Shown: positions 14,385 through 24,420, counted from the stretch's first letter. The stretch: 64,000 bases of DNA from Sanguibacter hominis ATCC BAA-789 (GCF_012396185.1 NZ_JAAXOW010000001.1:1-64000), one strand, 5' to 3'. The notes: generated by a model from the letters alone, not told the origin. Numbers and translations: made by a program.

Positions 14385-14674
14385 GCCCGGAACTTTGCGA
14401 CGAGGTCCTCGATCGTCGGGCCTGCGTCGTCCGCGCCTTGCCCGACCTTGATGTGGCTCGTCACGCCGCGAGCGCCGGCCGCGAGCGTCGCCTCGTGGAC
14501 GCGGCGCAAGAGCGCCCAGACGTCGTCCGGACTCCCCTGGACGGTCGTACCCATCGCACCGACCTCGTGGACGAGACCGGACTGCTGGATGACTGCGATG
14601 GCAGGGTCGATGTGGGCGTAGGGCTGGTCGGCCGTCCCGGCGGGACGCGGCGAGACCTGGATGTGTGCGAGCAC
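14381..14674 (-). CDS. Thiamine-binding protein, MTH1187/YkoF-like
   Basis: Small 97-residue cytoplasmic protein of the thiamine-binding (formerly DUF77) family, with AHIQVSPRP at the N-terminus and an ending typical of the family (IEDLVAKFRA). Related proteins bind thiamine or its pyrimidine moiety. The GTG at 14674 is preceded by GAGGAG eight nucleotides upstream, and that sequence is part of a hairpin (14684-14697) that could hide it. It is the first gene after the TPP riboswitch and its stop overlaps the permease start. A longer in-frame start would run into the leader hairpin and adds no conserved residues. Confidence 0.85.
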   Translation of the reverse strand: MLAHIQVSPRPAGTADQPYAHIDPAIAVIQQSGLVHEVGAMGTTVQGSPDDVWALLRRVHEATLAAGARGVTSHIKVGQGADDAGPTIEDLVAKFRA

Positions 14675-14683
14675 TTCTTCGCT

Positions 14684-14817
14684 CCTCGAGCTCGAGGGTG
14701 CCGCCACGGCGGGCGCGCACGGCACGACCGCCGCGCGCCGACAGAGCGCGCCGCTGCGCACGTCGATCGTGACGCGCGCAGCGGGACGGTTCGAGCAATG
14801 AGGGTGCCGACGGCACC
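14684..14817 (-). promoter_or_regulatory. Expression platform of the TPP riboswitch
   Basis: Two hairpins separate the riboswitch aptamer from the first gene. The first, GGTGCC/GGCACC (14803-14817), follows the aptamer directly. The second is the palindrome CCTCGAGCTCGAGG (14684-14697); its 3' arm overlaps the GAGGAG ribosome binding site of the thiamine-binding-protein gene. Sequestering that site when ligand is bound would block translation. No T-rich terminator is visible, so translational control is the simpler reading. Confidence 0.55.
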
Positions 14818-14821
14818 GACG

Positions 14822-14920
14822 CTTCCCTCCGCTGGCATTACCCAGTTCAGGTTCGCGGGTCGGCGGCTCGGTGGTTTCCCATCCGCCCTCTCAGCTTGGT
14901 GCACCAAGCTCCCCGGCGTT
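14822..14920 (-). ncRNA. TPP riboswitch (THI element)
   Basis: On the minus strand the canonical aptamer blocks are present in order: GGGGAGCTTGG, CTGAGAGGGCGGATGGG, then GAACCTGAACTGGGTAATGC and CAGCGGAGGGAA. They form the P2/P3 arm with the CUGAGA loop that contacts the pyrimidine and the P4/P5 arm that contacts the pyrophosphate. It lies about 150 nt ahead of the thiamine-uptake operon. A TACGTT hexamer at 14929-14934 could be its -10 box, although no good -35 is visible. Confidence 0.96.
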
Positions 14921-15022
14921 TCCCGGCCAACGTATCGGCCGTGCCCGCGCGCTGCACGCGTCGTCTCGCGATCCGGGACCGTCGCGTCGACCCGAGCGGC
15001 CGACGGGTGGTTGGCTGGGGTG

Positions 15023-16030
15023 ATGAGAGCGATCGAAGCCGTGCACGCAGGTGGTCCCGAGGTCCTCACGCTCGTCGACCGCCCCGCCCCGACCGCAGGT
15101 CGTGGCCAGGTCGTCGTCGATGTCGCCTTCGCGGGCGTGAACTTCATCGACACGTACCGCCGCTCGGGCGTCTACCCCGTCCCGTTCCCGCACGTCCCGG
15201 GGAGCGAGGGTGCGGGCGTCGTCAGCGCCGTCGGGCCCGACGTCACGGACGTCGCGCCAGGCGACCGCGTCGCCTGGGTCGACGGGCCCGGCTCGTACGC
15301 GGAACAGGTCGTCGTCGCGGCGGACCGCACGGTCCCCGTGCCCGACGGCGTCGACCTCGCGACCGCGGCAGCGCTCATGCTGCAAGGGCTCACCGCGCAC
15401 TACCTCGCCGACTCGAGCCACCCCGTCGGGCCGGGCGAGGACGTGCTCGTGCACGCGGGCGCAGGTGGCGTCGGCCTCCTCCTGACGCAGCTCGCGGTCG
15501 CGCGTGGCGCCCGCGTCGTCACGACCGTGTCGACGGAGCTGAAGGCCCAGCTCTCGCGCGAGGCAGGGGCGACCGCGGTCGTGCGCTACGACCAGCTCGA
15601 CGACCTCACGACACAGCTCCCGGCCGCCGTCCGCGCCGTCGCACCGGACGGCGTGCACGCCGTCTACGACGGCGTGGGACGCACGACGTTCGACGCCTCG
15701 CTCGCTTCCCTGCGCCCTCGCGGCATCCTCGTGCTGTTCGGTGGCGCCTCCGGCCAGGTACCCCCGTTCGACCTGCAGCGGCTCAACTCCGGAGGCTCGC
15801 TCTTCGTGACGCGCCCGACGCTCGGTGACCACGTGGCGACCCGCCCGGAGCTGCTGCGACGCGCGGGCGAGCTGTTCCACGCGGTGAGCCTCGGCGCGCT
15901 CAGGGTACGTATCGGCGCGACGTACGACCTCGCGGACGCCGGCGAGGCGCACCGTGCGCTCGAGGCGCGCGAGACGACCGGCAAGGTGATCCTCGAGGTA
16001 GCGGGCGAGCACACCGGGGAGACGCTGTGA
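15023..16030 (+). CDS. NADPH:quinone oxidoreductase, zinc-independent MDR family
   Basis: Medium-chain dehydrogenase/reductase of 335 residues that probably reduces quinones with NADPH. It has the N-terminal GroES-like domain with GVNFIDTYRRSGVYP (the quinone reductase signature), the nucleotide-binding loop HAGAGGVGLLL near residue 145, and lacks the zinc ligands of alcohol dehydrogenases. The ATG at 15023 is preceded by GGGGTG. It runs divergently from the thiamine operon, and its stop overlaps the next gene as GTGA. Physiological substrate unknown. Confidence 0.92.
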   Translation: MRAIEAVHAGGPEVLTLVDRPAPTAGRGQVVVDVAFAGVNFIDTYRRSGVYPVPFPHVPGSEGAGVVSAVGPDVTDVAPGDRVAWVDGPGSYAEQVVVAADRTVPVPDGVDLATAAALMLQGLTAHYLADSSHPVGPGEDVLVHAGAGGVGLLLTQLAVARGARVVTTVSTELKAQLSREAGATAVVRYDQLDDLTTQLPAAVRAVAPDGVHAVYDGVGRTTFDASLASLRPRGILVLFGGASGQVPPFDLQRLNSGGSLFVTRPTLGDHVATRPELLRRAGELFHAVSLGALRVRIGATYDLADAGEAHRALEARETTGKVILEVAGEHTGETL

Positions 16031-16386
16031 CAGACCGGTCTGACGGGTTCGCCGAGCTTGTCACCGCCGTCCGCACGTTCTCCGAGGAGCGCGGCTGGAC
16101 ACCCGTGCAGACACCGAAGAACCTCGCGATGGCACTCACCGGCGAGGCGGGCGAGCTCGCAGCCGAGTTGCAGTGGCTCGGGTCCGACGAGAGCCTCGAC
16201 GCCGTGCGGACGGACCCGGAGCTGCGCGAACGTCTCGCGATGGAGATGGCCGACGTGACGATCTACCTCGCGCGCCTCGCCGACGTCACCGGCATCGACG
16301 TGCTCGACGCCGCCCGACGCAAGCTCGCCGTCAACCACGGCCGGTTCCCCGTCGGCTCACCTCCGTCGCGCACGCACCGCGGGTAG
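16027..16386 (+). CDS. MazG-like nucleotide pyrophosphohydrolase (dCTPase/RS21-C6 type)
   Basis: A 119-residue all-alpha NTP pyrophosphatase that probably cleans the nucleotide pool of non-canonical or surplus dNTPs. The metal-binding pattern is clear: EAGELAAELQW near residue 38 and EMADVTIYLARLAD near residue 75, followed by KLAVNHGRFP near the C-terminus as in dCTP pyrophosphatases. The GTG start at 16027 overlaps the oxidoreductase stop, so the two are translated as a coupled pair, although I see no metabolic link. Confidence 0.88.
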   Translation: MTDRSDGFAELVTAVRTFSEERGWTPVQTPKNLAMALTGEAGELAAELQWLGSDESLDAVRTDPELRERLAMEMADVTIYLARLADVTGIDVLDAARRKLAVNHGRFPVGSPPSRTHRG

Positions 16387-16391
16387 GCCTG

Positions 16392-16411
16392 GGCGCGGCC
16401 CTCGCCGCGCC
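16392..16411 (+). terminator. Terminator after the MazG-like gene
   Basis: A perfect 7-bp stem, GGCGCGG/CCGCGCC, with a CCCTCG loop starts 5 nt after the stop codon. No T-tract follows. Confidence 0.45.
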
Positions 16412-16461
16412 TGGGCGCTCTCACCGTGGGCAGCGGGCGACGAGGTGCGCATGCTCGAGGC

Positions 16462-17352
16462 ATGACCACGATCACCCCGAACATCTGGTACGCCGGCGAC
16501 GCCGACGAGGCGGCCGCCGCCTACACCGCGTCCTTCCCCGACAGCCACGTCGTGGCGACCACCCGGTACCCCACCACCGGGCTCCCCGACTTCCAGGCGG
16601 ACATGGCTGGCAAGGTCCTCACGATCGACGTCGTCGTCGGTGGCCTCCCGCTGACCCTCGTCAACGCCGACGCGTCCTTCCGGCCGAACCCGTCGATCTC
16701 GTTCATGGTCAACCACGACCCCTCCCGCGACCCGGACGCGCGCGACCACCTCGACGCGCTCTGGGACCGGCTCGCCGACGGAGGTCGTGTCCTGATGGAG
16801 CTCGGCGAGTACTCGCACAGCGCCCGGTACGGCTGGGTCGAGGACCGGTTCGGCGTGTCGTGGCAGCTCATCCTCACGAACCCCGAGGGCGAGCCACGCC
16901 CGTTCATCCTCCCGTCGCTCCTGTTCGGCGGCGCCGCCCAGAACCGCGCCGCCGAGGCGAACGCCTACTACCAGGACGTCCTGCCTGGCTCGCGTCCGGG
17001 GACGACCGTGACGTACCGCGAGCCGCACGGCCCCGCCGTGGCGGGCTCCGTCATGTTCAGCGACCTCGTGCTGGCAGGGACGTGGGTCGTCATGATGGAC
17101 GCCGCCGCGACACAGGACCACACGTTCAGCGAGGGCGTCTCGCTCGCGGTCACCGCTGCCGACCAGGACGAGATCGACCGGCTCTGGGCGGCCCTGTCGA
17201 GCGACCCCGCAGCCGAGCAGTGCGGATGGTGCAAGGACCGGTTCGGCGTCTCGTGGCAGGTCGTCCCCGAGAACATGGGAGAGCTCATGTCCCACCCGGG
17301 CGCGTACGAGCGGCTCATGGCGATGGGGAAGATCGTCGTCGCCGAGCTGTGA
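16462..17352 (+). CDS. Two-domain VOC/PhnB-like protein
   Basis: A 296-residue tandem of two glyoxalase/bleomycin-resistance (VOC) folds of the PhnB or '3-demethylubiquinone methyltransferase-like' group. Each half ends in a similar block: YGWVEDRFGVSWQLI around residue 130 and CGWCKDRFGVSWQVV near residue 255. Catalytic function is not established for the group, and the name does not imply methyltransferase activity. The ATG at 16462 is chosen since homologues begin with TTITPNIWY. A CATGCT hexamer 6 nt upstream could indicate a leaderless message. It ends 3 nt from the convergent LiaF-like gene. Confidence 0.85.
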   Translation: MTTITPNIWYAGDADEAAAAYTASFPDSHVVATTRYPTTGLPDFQADMAGKVLTIDVVVGGLPLTLVNADASFRPNPSISFMVNHDPSRDPDARDHLDALWDRLADGGRVLMELGEYSHSARYGWVEDRFGVSWQLILTNPEGEPRPFILPSLLFGGAAQNRAAEANAYYQDVLPGSRPGTTVTYREPHGPAVAGSVMFSDLVLAGTWVVMMDAAATQDHTFSEGVSLAVTAADQDEIDRLWAALSSDPAAEQCGWCKDRFGVSWQVVPENMGELMSHPGAYERLMAMGKIVVAEL

Positions 17353-17355
17353 GGA

Positions 17356-18018
17356 TCAGTTGCGGACCTCGAGCCCGCCCATGATCGCGATGACGTTCAC
17401 GACGAGCCGTGGCGCGTCCGGTGCGACCGGGCGGACCGTCTTGTCCTCCCAGCCGCCGAGGAGAGGCAGGCCGCGCACGGTGACGCTCCACGTCGGCGGG
17501 ACCTTGATCTCGACCCCGCCCCAGAGGGTGAACACGGAGACCTCGGCAGGCTCGACGACGCCCGCGCCGCGCAGGTCGACCTCGATCCCGCCCATGACGG
17601 CGGTGAACACGCCGGAGCGGAACGCGGGCGAGGCGGTACGCGGGTTCGAGGCACCCATGATGACCAGGGACGACAGCACGTCCGGGTCGCCCTGGGGCCC
17701 ACGCACCCCGCGCGTGATGAGGGCCAGACCAGCGACCAGCAGGATCAGCGGGACGACGAGCTCCCACAACGACATGCGCGGGTAGCCGAGCCGGTTGGAC
17801 TGCAGGATCACCCCGACGAGGACGAGCACCGCGGGTCCGTGCCACGCACGCGGCGCCGTCACGAGCCCGAAGACGCCGACCAGGACGATCACCGTCGGCC
17901 ACCACGTCCGCACGAGGTGGCCGAGGCTCACGTCCACGACGCCGGCGCGCGCGAGCAGAGCGAAAGCGGCAGCCGCGACGAGCAGGACACCGAGGGCACG
18001 TTGAGCAGAAGGTCTCAC
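17356..18018 (-). CDS. LiaF-like membrane protein
   Basis: A 220-residue protein with four predicted membrane helices (the first ALGVLLVAAAAFALLARAG, the last VVPLILLVAGLALIT) followed by a soluble beta-rich C-terminal domain with SGVFTAVMGGIEVDLRGA and LWGGVEIKVPP, as in LiaF and related cell-envelope stress proteins. In Firmicutes LiaF represses the LiaRS system, but no LiaR or LiaS is nearby here, so that role is not claimed. The GTG at 18018 has no Shine-Dalgarno. A TAGGGT hexamer lies 6 nt upstream. Confidence 0.72.
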   Translation of the reverse strand: MRPSAQRALGVLLVAAAAFALLARAGVVDVSLGHLVRTWWPTVIVLVGVFGLVTAPRAWHGPAVLVLVGVILQSNRLGYPRMSLWELVVPLILLVAGLALITRGVRGPQGDPDVLSSLVIMGASNPRTASPAFRSGVFTAVMGGIEVDLRGAGVVEPAEVSVFTLWGGVEIKVPPTWSVTVRGLPLLGGWEDKTVRPVAPDAPRLVVNVIAIMGGLEVRN

Positions 18019-18048
18019 GGCTCGACCCTACCGAAGCAGGGCCGAGCC
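18019..18048 (-). terminator. pheT terminator hairpin overlapping the next promoter
   Basis: GGCTCG/CGAGCC forms a 6-bp stem, extended by CCCT/AGGG after one mismatch, in the gap after pheT. Within its left arm is TAGGGT (18025-18030, minus strand), a probable -10 box for the LiaF-like gene located 6 nt from its GTG. Terminator and promoter therefore share the same bases. Confidence 0.5.
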
Positions 18049-18065
18049 GTGGTGGACGTCGCGGC

Positions 18066-20620
18066 TCAGCGGAGCTGGGCGCCCAGACGCTTGCCCGCGA
18101 GCTTGACGACCCGGCCGCGAACCTCAGCGGTCTGCTCCGCCGTCAGCGTGCGGTCCGCGCCACGCAGGCGCACGGCGACGGCGACGGACTTCTTGCCCTC
18201 GCCCACCTGCGGGCCCGTGAACACGTCGAACACCCGCACCTCCTCGGCAAGCTCACCAGCGGCCTGCGCGACGACGGCACGCACGGCACCGGCGGTCACG
18301 TCCTGGTCGACGACGAACGCGAAGTCCTCCTTCGCGAGCGGGAACGTCGAGACCGGCACAGCCTGGACCGGCTCGCTCGAGGCCGCCGCCACGATCGCGT
18401 CGAGGTCGACCTCGAACGCGGCAGAGCGACGCGGCAGGTCGAGCCGCTCGAGGACCTGCGGGTGCAGCTCACCAGCCCAGCCGACGACCTCGCCCGACGC
18501 CAGCTCGAACCGCGCGCAGCGGCCCGGGTGCCACGGCATGCGCGACGTGTCGTTCGTCGTCGTGAGCTCGACACCGACCGTCCGCGCGACGAGACGGACC
18601 GCCTCGACGGCGTCCTCCCAGCCTGCGGCGCGTCCAGGGCCCCACCAGCCCGCACGCTCGCGCGCTCCGGCGAGGACGCCCGCCGCGTGGCGCGGCTGGT
18701 CCGGGACGGCAGCGCCGAGCGCCTCGAGCTCCTCGTCCGACGGGCGGCGAGCGCCAGGCAGCTGGGGCGCGACCGGCGCGCCCGGACGGGGCTGCGTGAC
18801 GAGACCGATCTCGTAGACCGCCAGGTCGGTCATGCCGCGCCCGACGTTGCGGCGCGCAGTACCGAGCAACGTCGTCAGGAGGTTCGTGCGCAGCTCAGGA
18901 GCCTCGTCCGAGAGCGGGTTCGCGAGCCGGACGGCGCGGCGGCGCGCGTCGTCTGCGGCGAGCCCGAGCTCGTCGTGCTGGACCGAGCCGACGAACGGGT
19001 AGGACAACGTCTCCACGAAGCCCGCCTCCGCGAGCGCACGGGCGACCGAGCGGCGCGAGCGCTGCGCGGCCGTGAGCCCGGTGCCGGCGGGAGCCGCAGG
19101 GACGACCGACGGGATCTTGTCGTACCCGTCGATGCGCGCGACCTCCTCGACGAGGTGCTCAGGCGCCTCGATGTCAGGTCGCCACGTCGGCGGCGTCACC
19201 GCAACGGTGTCCCCGTCGCCGTCAGCGAGCTCGCAGCCGATCATCGTGAGGATCTCGGCGATGCGCTCGCGACCGTGGTCGACCCCGGTCAGGCGCAACG
19301 GCTCGGACCACGGGAACGTGATCGCCGGCGTCGTCGGGACCGCGTCGAGGTCGGAGACGGCTGGGTCGGCCGTGCCGCCGCCGTGCTCGACCAGCAGGTC
19401 GACGACGCGCTGCGCTGCCACCCCGGGCAGTCGCGGGTCGACGCCGCGCTCGAACCTCTTCGCAGCCTCCGACGGGATCTTGTGGCGTCGTGACGACCGC
19501 GCGATCGTCACGGCGTCGAAGTGCGCAGCCTCGACCAGGACGTCCGTCGTCGACTCCGACACCTCGGACACCTGACCGCCCATGACGCCTGCGAGCCCCT
19601 GGATCCGGGAGCCACGCACGCCGTCGGGCGAGTCGGTGATGAGCAGGTCGCCCGGGTCGAGCGTCCGCTCGACGTCGTCGAGCGTCGTGAAGCGCTCCCC
19701 CGCGGCAGCACGGCGGACCACGATCGGGGCGGCTACCTTCGCGAGGTCGTACGCGTGCAGCGGCTGGCCGAGGTCGAGCATGACGTAGTTCGTGACGTCG
19801 ACCGCAAGCGAGATCGGCCGCATGCCCGCCTGCGTGAGGCGCTTCTTCATCCACTCGGGCGTCGGGGCGGCCGGGTCGATCCCCCGGACGATGCGCGTCA
19901 CGAAGCGGTCGCACCCGACGACTCCGTGGACGGGCGCGACGTCGTCGACCTCGACGGCGAACCCGTCAGCCGTCGCGGCGGGCGTCTCACGCACGCCAGG
20001 GTCGATGAACGTCGCGCCGGTCGAGTGCGAGTACTCGCGCGCGACGCCGCGCATCGAGAAGCAGTAGCCGCGATCGGGCGTCACGTTGATCTCGAGCACG
20101 GACTCGCCGAGCCCGAGGAGCTGGACCGCGTCCGTGCCGTTCGGCTGGCCAGTGAACCCGAGCCGGTCGAGCACGATGATGCCGTCGTGATCGTCCCCGA
20201 GGCCGAGCTCGCGCTGCGAGCAGATCATGCCGTCGGACACGTGGCCGTACGTCTTGCGCGAGGCGATCGGGAACGGGCCGGGCAGGACGGCGCCCGGGAG
20301 GGCGGCGACGATGCGGTCGCCCGCCTCGAAGTTGTGCGCGCCGCAGATGATCCCGCGCGGGACCGTCGGCTGGCCGTCGTCGTCGAGCACGTTGTGCTCG
20401 CCCACGTCGACCTGGCACCAGTTGATCGTCTTGCCGTTCTTCTGCTCCTCCTTGACGAGGGAGACGACCGTGCCGACGACGAGCGGGCCGGTGACGGCAG
20501 GACCGTGCACCGCCTCCTCCTCGAGCCCGACCCGGACGAGGTCGGCGGCGAGCTGCTCCGCGGTCAGGCCGGCCGGGACCTCGACGTGCTCCGCGAGCCA
20601 GTCCAGTGCGATGTTCGGCA

Positions 20621-20621
<1 letters not shown>
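18066..20621 (-). CDS. pheT: Phenylalanyl-tRNA synthetase beta subunit
   Basis: Beta subunit of the alpha2-beta2 enzyme charging tRNA-Phe. The 851 residues show the expected order: an N-terminal OB-fold tRNA-binding domain (VVGTVVSLVKEEQKNGKTIN near residue 50), the B3/B4 editing domain, B5 domain, a catalytic-like core, and a C-terminal anticodon-binding FDX-ACB domain from about residue 755 (VPVSTFPLAKEDFAFVVD). Its ATG shares one base with the pheS stop (TGATG), so the subunits are translationally coupled. Length is normal. Confidence 0.97.
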
Positions 20622-21733
<1,112 letters not shown>

Positions 21734-21772
21734 CGAGGCCCGGAACCCGGATCCGCGCCCCGTCCGCACCCG

Positions 21773-21805
21773 CGCGCGGCCCGGCGTCGTGCGACAGGCC
21801 GCGCG
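21773..21805 (-). terminator. Terminator after the aldose epimerase gene
   Basis: A perfect 9-bp stem CGCGCGGCC/GGCCGCGCG encloses a 15-nt loop that itself contains GTCG/CGAC. It starts 9 nt beyond the epimerase stop and lies upstream of the pheS promoter. Confidence 0.65.
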
Positions 21806-21814
21806 GGGCGTGCG

Positions 21815-22744
21815 TCAGAGCGCGACGATGCGCCAGCCGACCTCGTGGCTCTCGCCCGGCTCGAGCAGCACCAGGTCCGTACGCGAGTTGAAGGCGTCGG
21901 GCGGGCACGTCATGGGCTCGACGGCGAGGCCGCTGCGGAACGCGTCGCCAGGACCCTCGGGCGTGTGCACCTGGAGCCACGGGCTGCCCGCGTCCCACTC
22001 CATCGCGACACCCGTGCCCAACGGCGAACGCACCTCGACACGACCCGTACCGCCCTCGAGGACGAGGCCCGTGTACGCGTGGTCGATGAACGTGCTGCCG
22101 ACGACGCGAGGCGTACGGAAGTCGAGCGTGCCGCCGTCGTACGTCGCGACGTCCGCGAGGCCGGTCGGGACGAGACGGTCAGGTGTGACCGTGAGGACCT
22201 GCTCGGCGGGGATGAGCGCCTCCCACTCGTCCACAGGCTCGGGACCAGCGACGAGGTACGGGTGCGGGCCCGTGCCGTACGGGGCGCGGCCCGTCCCGAC
22301 GTTCGTCGCGCGGACGCTCCAGCTCAGGCCGTCGCCGGACAGCGCGTAGGTCACCTCGCACCGCACCCGGAAGGGGTAGCCGGCCTGCGGGGCGATCGTG
22401 TGGCCGAGCGTCACGGACGCCTCGTCGCTCGAGACGACGATCCACTCGGCCCACGCACCGAGGCCGTGCAGCGCGTGGCCGCGCTCGGGCTCCGTCAAGG
22501 AGAGCACGTAGGTGCGTCCGTCGACGTAGTAGTGCCCGTCGACGACGCGGTTGGGCCACGGTACGAGCACCGCGCCGCGGTAGCCGGGCCGGACGTCCTC
22601 CTCGCCGAACGGCGTCACGAGGGGACGGCCGTCGTGCTCGAGGACTCGCAGGCTCGCGCCCACCGAGGCGATCACCGCACGGTAGGGGCCACTGGTCAGG
22701 ATGTGTTGCGTGCCCGAGACGGGCACGGTCGCGTCGTTGCTCAC
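21815..22744 (-). CDS. Aldose 1-epimerase family protein
   Basis: Galactose-mutarotase-like beta-sandwich enzyme that interconverts alpha and beta anomers of a sugar. Family features are the LVPWPNRVVDGHY motif (residues ~60-75), the catalytic histidine in ERGHALHGLGAW near residue 90, and TGPHPYLVAG near residue 160. The GTG at 22744 (309 residues) is preferred because a TTAGAT hexamer lies 6 nt upstream, the same leaderless layout as other genes here. An in-frame ATG at 22771 would add nine residues and has no better ribosome binding site. The sugar is not identifiable. Confidence 0.85.
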   Translation of the reverse strand: MSNDATVPVSGTQHILTSGPYRAVIASVGASLRVLEHDGRPLVTPFGEEDVRPGYRGAVLVPWPNRVVDGHYYVDGRTYVLSLTEPERGHALHGLGAWAEWIVVSSDEASVTLGHTIAPQAGYPFRVRCEVTYALSGDGLSWSVRATNVGTGRAPYGTGPHPYLVAGPEPVDEWEALIPAEQVLTVTPDRLVPTGLADVATYDGGTLDFRTPRVVGSTFIDHAYTGLVLEGGTGRVEVRSPLGTGVAMEWDAGSPWLQVHTPEGPGDAFRSGLAVEPMTCPPDAFNSRTDLVLLEPGESHEVGWRIVAL

Positions 22745-22781
22745 GTGAACATCTAAGCGCACCAGACGCATGTCGTGCGCG

Positions 22782-22794
22782 GGGCCGAGGGCCC
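22782..22794 (-). terminator. Weak hairpin after the rRNA methyltransferase gene
   Basis: GGGCC/GGCCC stem with a three-base loop 8 nt past the stop codon. Short, so only a tentative terminator. Confidence 0.3.
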
Positions 22795-22802
22795 AGCAGC
22801 CG

Positions 22803-23627
22803 TCACCGCTGGGCGCGTGCGGAGCCGTACAGGCAGACGGTGGCGGCCGTGGCGAGGTTGAGGGACTCGGCGCGGCCGCGGATCGGCACGCGGACGACGG
22901 CGTCAGCGCGGTCACGGTCTTCGGGCCGCAGGCCCCAGGCCTCGTTGCCGAACACCCAGGCGGTCGGTGCGGCGAGGTCTGGCTGTGCTCCACCCGGGGC
23001 GCCGGCGACATCGAGCAGGTCGTCCAGGTCGTGCGGCCCGACGCCGTCAGCGGCGAGGACCGTCATGCCGAGCCCGTGCACGGTACCGAGGACGTCGTCG
23101 TACGACGCGCCTGCGACGACGGGGAGGTGGAAGAGCGAGCCGGCCGTCGAACGCACGGCCTTCGGATTGAGCACGTCGACGCTCTCCCCGGCGAGGACGA
23201 CGGCGTCAGCCCCTGCCGCGTCAGCAGCGCGGATGACCGTGCCGGCGTTGCCGGGGTCGCGGACGTTGAGGAGGACCGCGACGAGGCGCGGGTTCAGGGC
23301 GGCCACGTCCTCGAGGGATGCGTGGGGACGGTCGAGGACGGCGACGATCCCCTGGGCGTCGGGGCTCATCGCGTCGAGGACCTCGTCCGAGCCGGTCCGG
23401 GGCGTGACGCCCGACTCGCGGGCGGCGTCGACGATCTCCGTGTACCGGTCAGCGGCCGTCTCCGTCAGGAACAGGTCGCGCACCAGGTCCGGCGCGTAAC
23501 GCACAGCTTCGCGGACGCTCTGCGGGCCCTCGACGACGAAGCGACCGGTGCGCGAACGCACAGAACGCCCGGACAGCGCCCGGACTGACCGCACCCGCTC
23601 GGAACGGGGGTTGATCAGCTCGGGCAT
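22803..23627 (-). CDS. SPOUT-family rRNA 2'-O-methyltransferase (TrmH/RlmB-like)
   Basis: S-adenosylmethionine-dependent RNA ribose methyltransferase of 274 residues. An N-terminal substrate-binding domain begins RSRTGRFVVEGPQSVREAV. The knotted SPOUT domain has motif 1 LLNVRDPGNAGTVIRAAD near residue 120, motif 2 VFGNEAWGLRPED near residue 225, and motif 3 IRGRAESLNLATAATV near residue 250. It neighbours the rplT-rpmI-infC operon, a common arrangement in actinobacteria. The precise modified nucleotide is not determinable, so a symbol such as rlmB or tsnR is withheld. Confidence 0.9.
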   Translation of the reverse strand: MPELINPRSERVRSVRALSGRSVRSRTGRFVVEGPQSVREAVRYAPDLVRDLFLTETAADRYTEIVDAARESGVTPRTGSDEVLDAMSPDAQGIVAVLDRPHASLEDVAALNPRLVAVLLNVRDPGNAGTVIRAADAAGADAVVLAGESVDVLNPKAVRSTAGSLFHLPVVAGASYDDVLGTVHGLGMTVLAADGVGPHDLDDLLDVAGAPGGAQPDLAAPTAWVFGNEAWGLRPEDRDRADAVVRVPIRGRAESLNLATAATVCLYGSARAQR

Positions 23628-23678
23628 GTCCGGGCGTCCTGAGGCTGCGAAGCGCGCGACGTCGTGGAGACGTACGGC

Positions 23679-24065
23679 TCAGGCAGCAGCCTTGGGGGCG
23701 TTGACGTCGGCCGGGAGGGCCTCCTTCGCGACCTTGACCAGCGTGTTGAACGCGTTGGCGTCCGTCACGGCGAGGTCAGCGAGGACGCGACGGTCAACCT
23801 CGACACCAGCGGCCTTGAGGCCCTGGATGAAGCGGTTGTAGGTCATGCCCTCGGCGCGGACCGCGGCGTTGATGCGCTGGATCCACAGCTTGCGGAAGTC
23901 TCCCTTGCGCGCCTTGCGGTCGCGGTAGGAGTAGACCATCGAGTGAGTGACCTGCTCCTTCGCCTTGCGGTACAGGCGAGAGCGCTGGCCGCGGTAACCG
24001 CTGGCCCGCTCGAGGGTTGAACGACGCTTCTTGTGGGCGTTGACTGCCCGCTTCACGCGTGCCAC
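23679..24065 (-). CDS. rplT: 50S ribosomal protein L20
   Basis: Early-assembly 23S rRNA-binding protein of 128 residues with the basic start [14 protein letters not shown] and the conserved [20 protein letters not shown] segment. Length is slightly above average due to a C-terminal [13 protein letters not shown] tail. The GTG start at 24065 has AAGGAG 6 nt upstream. Last gene of infC-rpmI-rplT. In other bacteria L20 represses this operon. Here no L20-binding mimic was identified with confidence. Confidence 0.98.
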   Translation of the reverse strand: MARVKRAVNAHKKRRSTLERASGYRGQRSRLYRKAKEQVTHSMVYSYRDRKARKGDFRKLWIQRINAAVRAEGMTYNRFIQGLKAAGVEVDRRVLADLAVTDANAFNTLVKVAKEALPADVNAPKAAA

Positions 24066-24104
24066 GTGATGCTCCTTGGTTCTCGGGGCTCACAAGCTCC
24101 TTCA

Positions 24105-24121
24105 GGGCGCAGGACGCGCCC
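24105..24121 (-). other. Hairpin between rpmI and rplT
   Basis: GGGCGC/GCGCCC stem with a five-base loop in the 62-nt gap. It lies upstream of the rplT ribosome binding site and might tune read-through or translation. Function not established. Confidence 0.35.
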
Positions 24122-24127
24122 CGAGGG

Positions 24128-24322
24128 TCACTTGCCGAGCAGCTTCTTGATCTTGGGGGTGTCGGCGGCCGAGACGACCTGGTCGGCGCTCAGGCGGCGC
24201 GTACGACGGCTCGACTTGTGCTCGAGCAGGTGGCGCTTGTTGGCCTGCTCGCGCATGACCTTCCCGGAACCGGTGATGCGGAACCGCTTCTTGGCACCGG
24301 AGTGCGTCTTGTTCTTCGGCAT
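24128..24322 (-). CDS. rpmI: 50S ribosomal protein L35
   Basis: Small 64-residue basic large-subunit protein. The start [20 protein letters not shown] is the classic L35 N-terminus, and the middle contains [16 protein letters not shown]. The ATG at 24322 has GAGGAG at a somewhat long spacing of about 11 nt. Located between infC and rplT as in nearly all bacteria. Confidence 0.98.
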   Translation of the reverse strand: MPKNKTHSGAKKRFRITGSGKVMREQANKRHLLEHKSSRRTRRLSADQVVSAADTPKIKKLLGK

Positions 24323-24380
24323 GGCTGCCGTGTCTCCTCAGGGTCGGTCGTGCGCCGGCTGGCGTACGACAGTGTCGGTC

Positions 24381-24401
24381 GGGACCTCACGTGCAGGTCC
24401 C
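24381..24401 (-). other. Hairpin between infC and rpmI
   Basis: A perfect 7-bp stem GGGACCT/AGGTCCC with a 7-nt loop lies in the 98-nt infC-rpmI gap. The motif ACCTGCAC occurs twice nearby. It may be a processing site or partial terminator that sets different levels for IF3 and L35/L20. Confidence 0.4.
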
Positions 24402-24420
24402 GCTCGGTGTGCAGGTCTCG

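Noticed and set aside
17356-18018. LiaFSR-type stress module
   Set aside because: Only the LiaF-like protein is present. No sensor kinase or response regulator lies nearby.
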